Assembly: GCF_014054985.1 (NCBI RefSeq)
Contig: NZ_CP059569.1
Coordinates: 496,001-560,000 of the forward strand
Source: Kingella oralis
Lineage (GTDB): Bacteria > Pseudomonadota > Gammaproteobacteria > Burkholderiales > Neisseriaceae
Length of the DNA stretch: 64,000 nucleotides
Reading direction: 5' to 3'
Every line of letters starts with the position of its first letter. Position 1 is the first letter of the stretch. Positions 61,598-64,000 of the stretch are shown here, piece after piece. The translations under genes were made by a program, and so were the position numbers. The notes beneath the pieces were generated by a model that was not told the DNA's origin, ran no database searches, and saw only the letters and a program-made list of their open reading frames with translations.

Positions 61598-62698
61598 CTA
61601 TCTGCGCCGTTTGCCGCTGTTGGGCAACGCCATATCCGCCCATTTCAAAATGGCGGCGACTTCGGCGGGGTTGAGTTCGTAGAACTGCCCGCGTTTGAGG
61701 CGGTTGGGCAGCCCGATGGGACCGAAGCCCACGCGCACAAGGCGGCTGACGGTGAGCCCGATGTGTTCAAAAATGCGGCGCACTTCGCGGTTGCGCCCTT
61801 CTTTGATGACCACGTTGTACCATTTGTTCGCGCCCTCGCCGCCTTGCTCGCTGATGCGCTCCACCTGCGCCAAGCCGTCTTCCAGCATGATGCCCTGCGT
61901 GAGCTGCTGCATTTGCTCGCGGCTCACTTCGCCCAGCACGCGCACGGCGTATTCGCGCTGCACTTCAAATTTGGGGTGGGCGAAACGCTGCACCAGCTCA
62001 CCCGAGGTGGTCAGAATCAGCAGGCCGCTGGTGTTGATGTCCAGCCGCCCGATGGCAACCCAGCGGCTGCTGGCGGCTTGCGGCAGGCGGTCAAAAACGC
62101 TCACGCGCCCTTGCGGGTCGTCGCGCGAGACGATTTCGCCCTCTTGCTTGTAATACAAGAGGATGCGCGGCAGGCGGTCGGCCCATTTGAGCTTGATGGC
62201 GCTGCCTTTCACGGTTACTTGGTCGTCGGGCGAGACTTTGTCGCCCAGCTGCGCGGTTTTGCCGTTCACCTGCACCCAGCCGTTGCCAATCCATTCTTCC
62301 ATTTGGCGGCGCGAGCCTACGCCTGATGCGGCGAGGATTTTTTGCAGGCGTTCGGGTTCTTGGCGCGAAAGGTCGGCGCGTTGTTCTTTGAGGAAATCGG
62401 CGCGTTGCTGGATTTTTTGGTTGGGCGCGCGGACGATGAGTTTTTTGGCTTTGGTTACGCGCTGTTTGGCGGGCTGGGCGTTGGGGCTGCGCTCATTTTG
62501 ACCGCGTTCGTTTTGGCTTTGCCGAAACGCGCTGCGCTCGTTTTCAGGCTGCCTTTTTTGGGGGGGGGTTTTAGCTTCGCTGAAACTTGCTTTGCTCGTT
62601 TTCAGGCTGCCTTTGGCTTGGCGGGATGGGGGGGATTTTCGCGCGGGCTTGTTGGCGGAAATGTCGTCGAGATAGGCGCGTTGGTTTTTTTTGGACAT
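61598..62698 (-). CDS. rluB: 23S rRNA pseudouridine synthase RluB
   Basis: RluB makes pseudouridine 2605 in 23S rRNA. The 366-residue protein has a disordered N-terminus of ~115 residues, an S4 domain (ERLQKILAASGVGSRRQMEE), and the RsuA-type catalytic domain with GRLDINTSGLLILTTSGEL (the catalytic Asp) and NREVRRIFEHIGLTVSRLVRV. The N-terminal part includes GSLKT and KRQPENE, both encoded by uptake sequences. GGAGAG lies before ATG 62698, which decides the start over a longer frame. Confidence 0.92.
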   Translation of the reverse strand: MSKKNQRAYLDDISANKPARKSPPSRQAKGSLKTSKASFSEAKTPPQKRQPENERSAFRQSQNERGQNERSPNAQPAKQRVTKAKKLIVRAPNQKIQQRADFLKEQRADLSRQEPERLQKILAASGVGSRRQMEEWIGNGWVQVNGKTAQLGDKVSPDDQVTVKGSAIKLKWADRLPRILLYYKQEGEIVSRDDPQGRVSVFDRLPQAASSRWVAIGRLDINTSGLLILTTSGELVQRFAHPKFEVQREYAVRVLGEVSREQMQQLTQGIMLEDGLAQVERISEQGGEGANKWYNVVIKEGRNREVRRIFEHIGLTVSRLVRVGFGPIGLPNRLKRGQFYELNPAEVAAILKWADMALPNSGKRRR

Positions 62699-62890
62699 GG
62701 TGGCTCTCCGTAACGATTTGGCTTGGCGGGATGGGGTCGGCTTGTTGGGTTCGGTTTTCAGGCTGCCTTTGCTAAGCACATTAAGGCAGCCTGAAAACGA
62801 ATTTCTGCGCAACCAAACCGTTCTTCTGCGGTATCGGAACACGGCAGGATGGGTTAATAAAAAGGTGGCGTATTGTAGCGGATAACGGCA

Positions 62891-62923
62891 AAGGCAGCCT
62901 GAAAATTCGCTTTCAGGCTGCCT
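62891..62923. terminator. Inverted uptake-sequence pair after the glycosyltransferase
   Basis: Facing uptake sequences 41 bases beyond the stop of the minus-strand glycosyltransferase gene. Confidence 0.6.
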
Positions 62924-62963
62924 TTGCGGGCAGAAACCTTGGCTCGCAAACGCATCTGCGCGA

Positions 62964-63770
62964 TTACGTTCTCAGCTTGGCATAAACCTTGCCCAGCCAT
63001 TTGGCGGGTAGCAGGCGCGGGAGACTGCGCAACAGAAAGATGGCCAAGGCGGGCAGGGCAGCCTGAAAACGCAGGCGGTGTTTGAGCCGCATCAGTTGCC
63101 ATTCACTTTTGATGTATGCCCGGCCGCGCCGCCGTTGCAGCATGGCGTTGCCCGTGCGGGCGTGCACCAGCGTTTGCGGCAGGTTGGCAGCGGTTGCGCC
63201 TTGCGCGAGCATCCGCAGCCAGAGGTTGTAGTCTTCCATATACAGATGATGTTGGTAGCCGCCTGCTTGTTGCACGGCGGTTTTTTTGTAGGCAACGGTC
63301 ATGTGGTTGAACGGGTTGCGCTTTTTGGCATAGGCGAGGATTTCAGGCTGCGTTTGGGGGACTTGGCGGCTGGCGTGGCTTTGGCCGGGGGTGTTGGCAA
63401 ATTCGGCGATTTGACCGCCGAGCAGGGCGGTTTGCGGATGGGCGGCGAGGTAGGCGCATTGGTCGGCGAAGCGGGTGGGGGTGGCGATGTCGTCGGTGTC
63501 CATGCGGAATATCCATTCGTGCCGCGCGTGTTGCACGCCGTGGTTGAGCGCGCGCCCGAGCCCGACGTTTTCGGGCAGCCTGATGATGTTGAGCGGCAGT
63601 CGGCCGGCGAATTCGGCGAGCACGGCTTCGAGCGCGGGGGTAATCGCGCCGTCTAACACGATGAGGATTTCGGCGGCGGGGAGGGTTTGCGCGGCAAGGC
63701 TGGCGAGGCTTTGGCGCAGGTGGTCGGGGTGTTCTTTGGCGTAGAGGGAGAGCAGGGCGGTGAAGTGCAT
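62964..63770 (-). CDS. Family 2 glycosyltransferase
   Basis: The 268-residue GT-A enzyme has the nucleotide-binding start FTALLSLYAKEHPDHLRQSL, VLDGAI, and the DxD motif in FRMDTDDIATPTRFADQ (near residue 90). MEDYNLWLRML near residue 180 carries the catalytic-base ED, and the C-terminal end is helical and basic (LPRLLPAKWLGKVYAKLR). It is likely to build a cell-surface polysaccharide or lipooligosaccharide. Donor and acceptor are unknown. A RFQAALPALAIF segment comes from an uptake sequence. Confidence 0.9.
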   Translation of the reverse strand: MHFTALLSLYAKEHPDHLRQSLASLAAQTLPAAEILIVLDGAITPALEAVLAEFAGRLPLNIIRLPENVGLGRALNHGVQHARHEWIFRMDTDDIATPTRFADQCAYLAAHPQTALLGGQIAEFANTPGQSHASRQVPQTQPEILAYAKKRNPFNHMTVAYKKTAVQQAGGYQHHLYMEDYNLWLRMLAQGATAANLPQTLVHARTGNAMLQRRRGRAYIKSEWQLMRLKHRLRFQAALPALAIFLLRSLPRLLPAKWLGKVYAKLRT

Positions 63771-63891
63771 GAGATTGGGGGGGCGAGGGTTGGTGAACGG
63801 GGTTTCAGGCTGACTTTGGGGTTTCAGGCGGTATTGGAGGCAGCCCGAAACGGCAAAACACGGCTTTCAGGCTGCCTTTGGTTATTTTGGC

Positions 63892-64000
63892 TCACAACGG
63901 CTTACCGCCCCAGCCGTGGGCAATCATGTCTTTATCGTCAAACACGCGCGGCTCGACGAGTTGGCGCAGCAGGTCAAATTGGGCAAACAAATCCACCTTG
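63892..64000 (-). CDS. 3' end of a gene cut by the window edge
   Basis: The minus strand reads an open frame of 35 codons up to a stop at 63892-63894, with LFAQFDLLRQLVEPRVFDD and a final AHGWGGKPL. I do not recognise it. It runs into the glycosyltransferase region in the same direction, so it may be part of a surface-carbohydrate cluster. Confidence 0.55.
   Translation of the reverse strand, partial: KVDLFAQFDLLRQLVEPRVFDDKDMIAHGWGGKPL

Overview
The window looks like chromosome from a Kingella-lineage member of the Neisseriaceae (Betaproteobacteria). The main evidence is the DNA uptake sequence. The 12-mer AGGCAGCCTGAA (the AG-kingDUS dialect), or its complement, occurs very often in nearly every intergenic gap and inside many genes. 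Gene content agrees: a ponA / pilMNOPQ-aroK-aroB block, metX with metW, a homologue of the meningococcal ASBT transporter, a minimal ProQ, and EarP. Most genes are GC-rich; the pil operon and a small island near 34.1-34.8 kb are clearly AT-richer. I found no rRNA, tRNA, CRISPR array, prophage or complete insertion sequence.

Layout. 0-9 kb: recG, a pentapeptide-repeat relic, a CbrC-family protein, a Tat-exported flavoprotein, a zincin-like protein, a butanediol/diacetyl reductase, miaB and a frameshifted small membrane protein. 9-16.5 kb: a Correia-like MITE directly upstream of map, a CueR-like regulator, an AAE-family transporter, a glutaredoxin-like protein, a repeat-rich gap, dusB with a coupled membrane protein, and dapF. 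16.6-24 kb: metX, a small membrane protein, metW, a monooxygenase-like protein, hflX, rsmB and an aldose epimerase. 24-34 kb: ponA (PBP1A) divergent from pilMNOPQ, then aroK, aroB and proQ. This block is nearly free of uptake sequences. 34-46.7 kb: an AT-rich islet, a broken GDSL esterase, tag, earP divergent from a TlpA-like thioredoxin, glnA, a DUF389 cassette between 90-bp direct repeats, hydrolases, a LysE exporter and a metallophosphoesterase. 46.8-64 kb: a DUF4832 lipoprotein, a DUF4230 protein, Mn-type superoxide dismutase, a NERD protein, metK with a structured leader, an LPS acyltransferase, mgtE, an ASBT-like symporter, yicC, rph, an MscS channel, exonuclease III, rluB and a family 2 glycosyltransferase. 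The left end of the last gene is cut by the window edge.

Functional links. metX, metW and metK cover entry to methionine synthesis and its use for S-adenosylmethionine. SAM is then used by miaB and rsmB. recG, tag and exonuclease III serve DNA repair, and the pil operon builds the type IV pilus machine that takes up DNA marked by the uptake sequences. RNA metabolism is well represented (miaB, dusB, rsmB, rluB, rph, yicC, proQ, hflX).

Most notable observations: (1) a DUF389 gene between 89/90-identical direct repeats that carries an Eikenella-type uptake sequence, suggesting acquisition by transformation; (2) a promoter-hairpins-terminator leader before metK that looks like an attenuator or riboswitch; (3) a 104-bp Correia-like element with a recognisable core but different ends; (4) three genes broken by one base at homopolymers (A6, T7, G7), which are either phase-variable or sequencing errors; (5) uptake sequences co-opted as coding sequence, including a lipobox cysteine, stop codons and protein tails.
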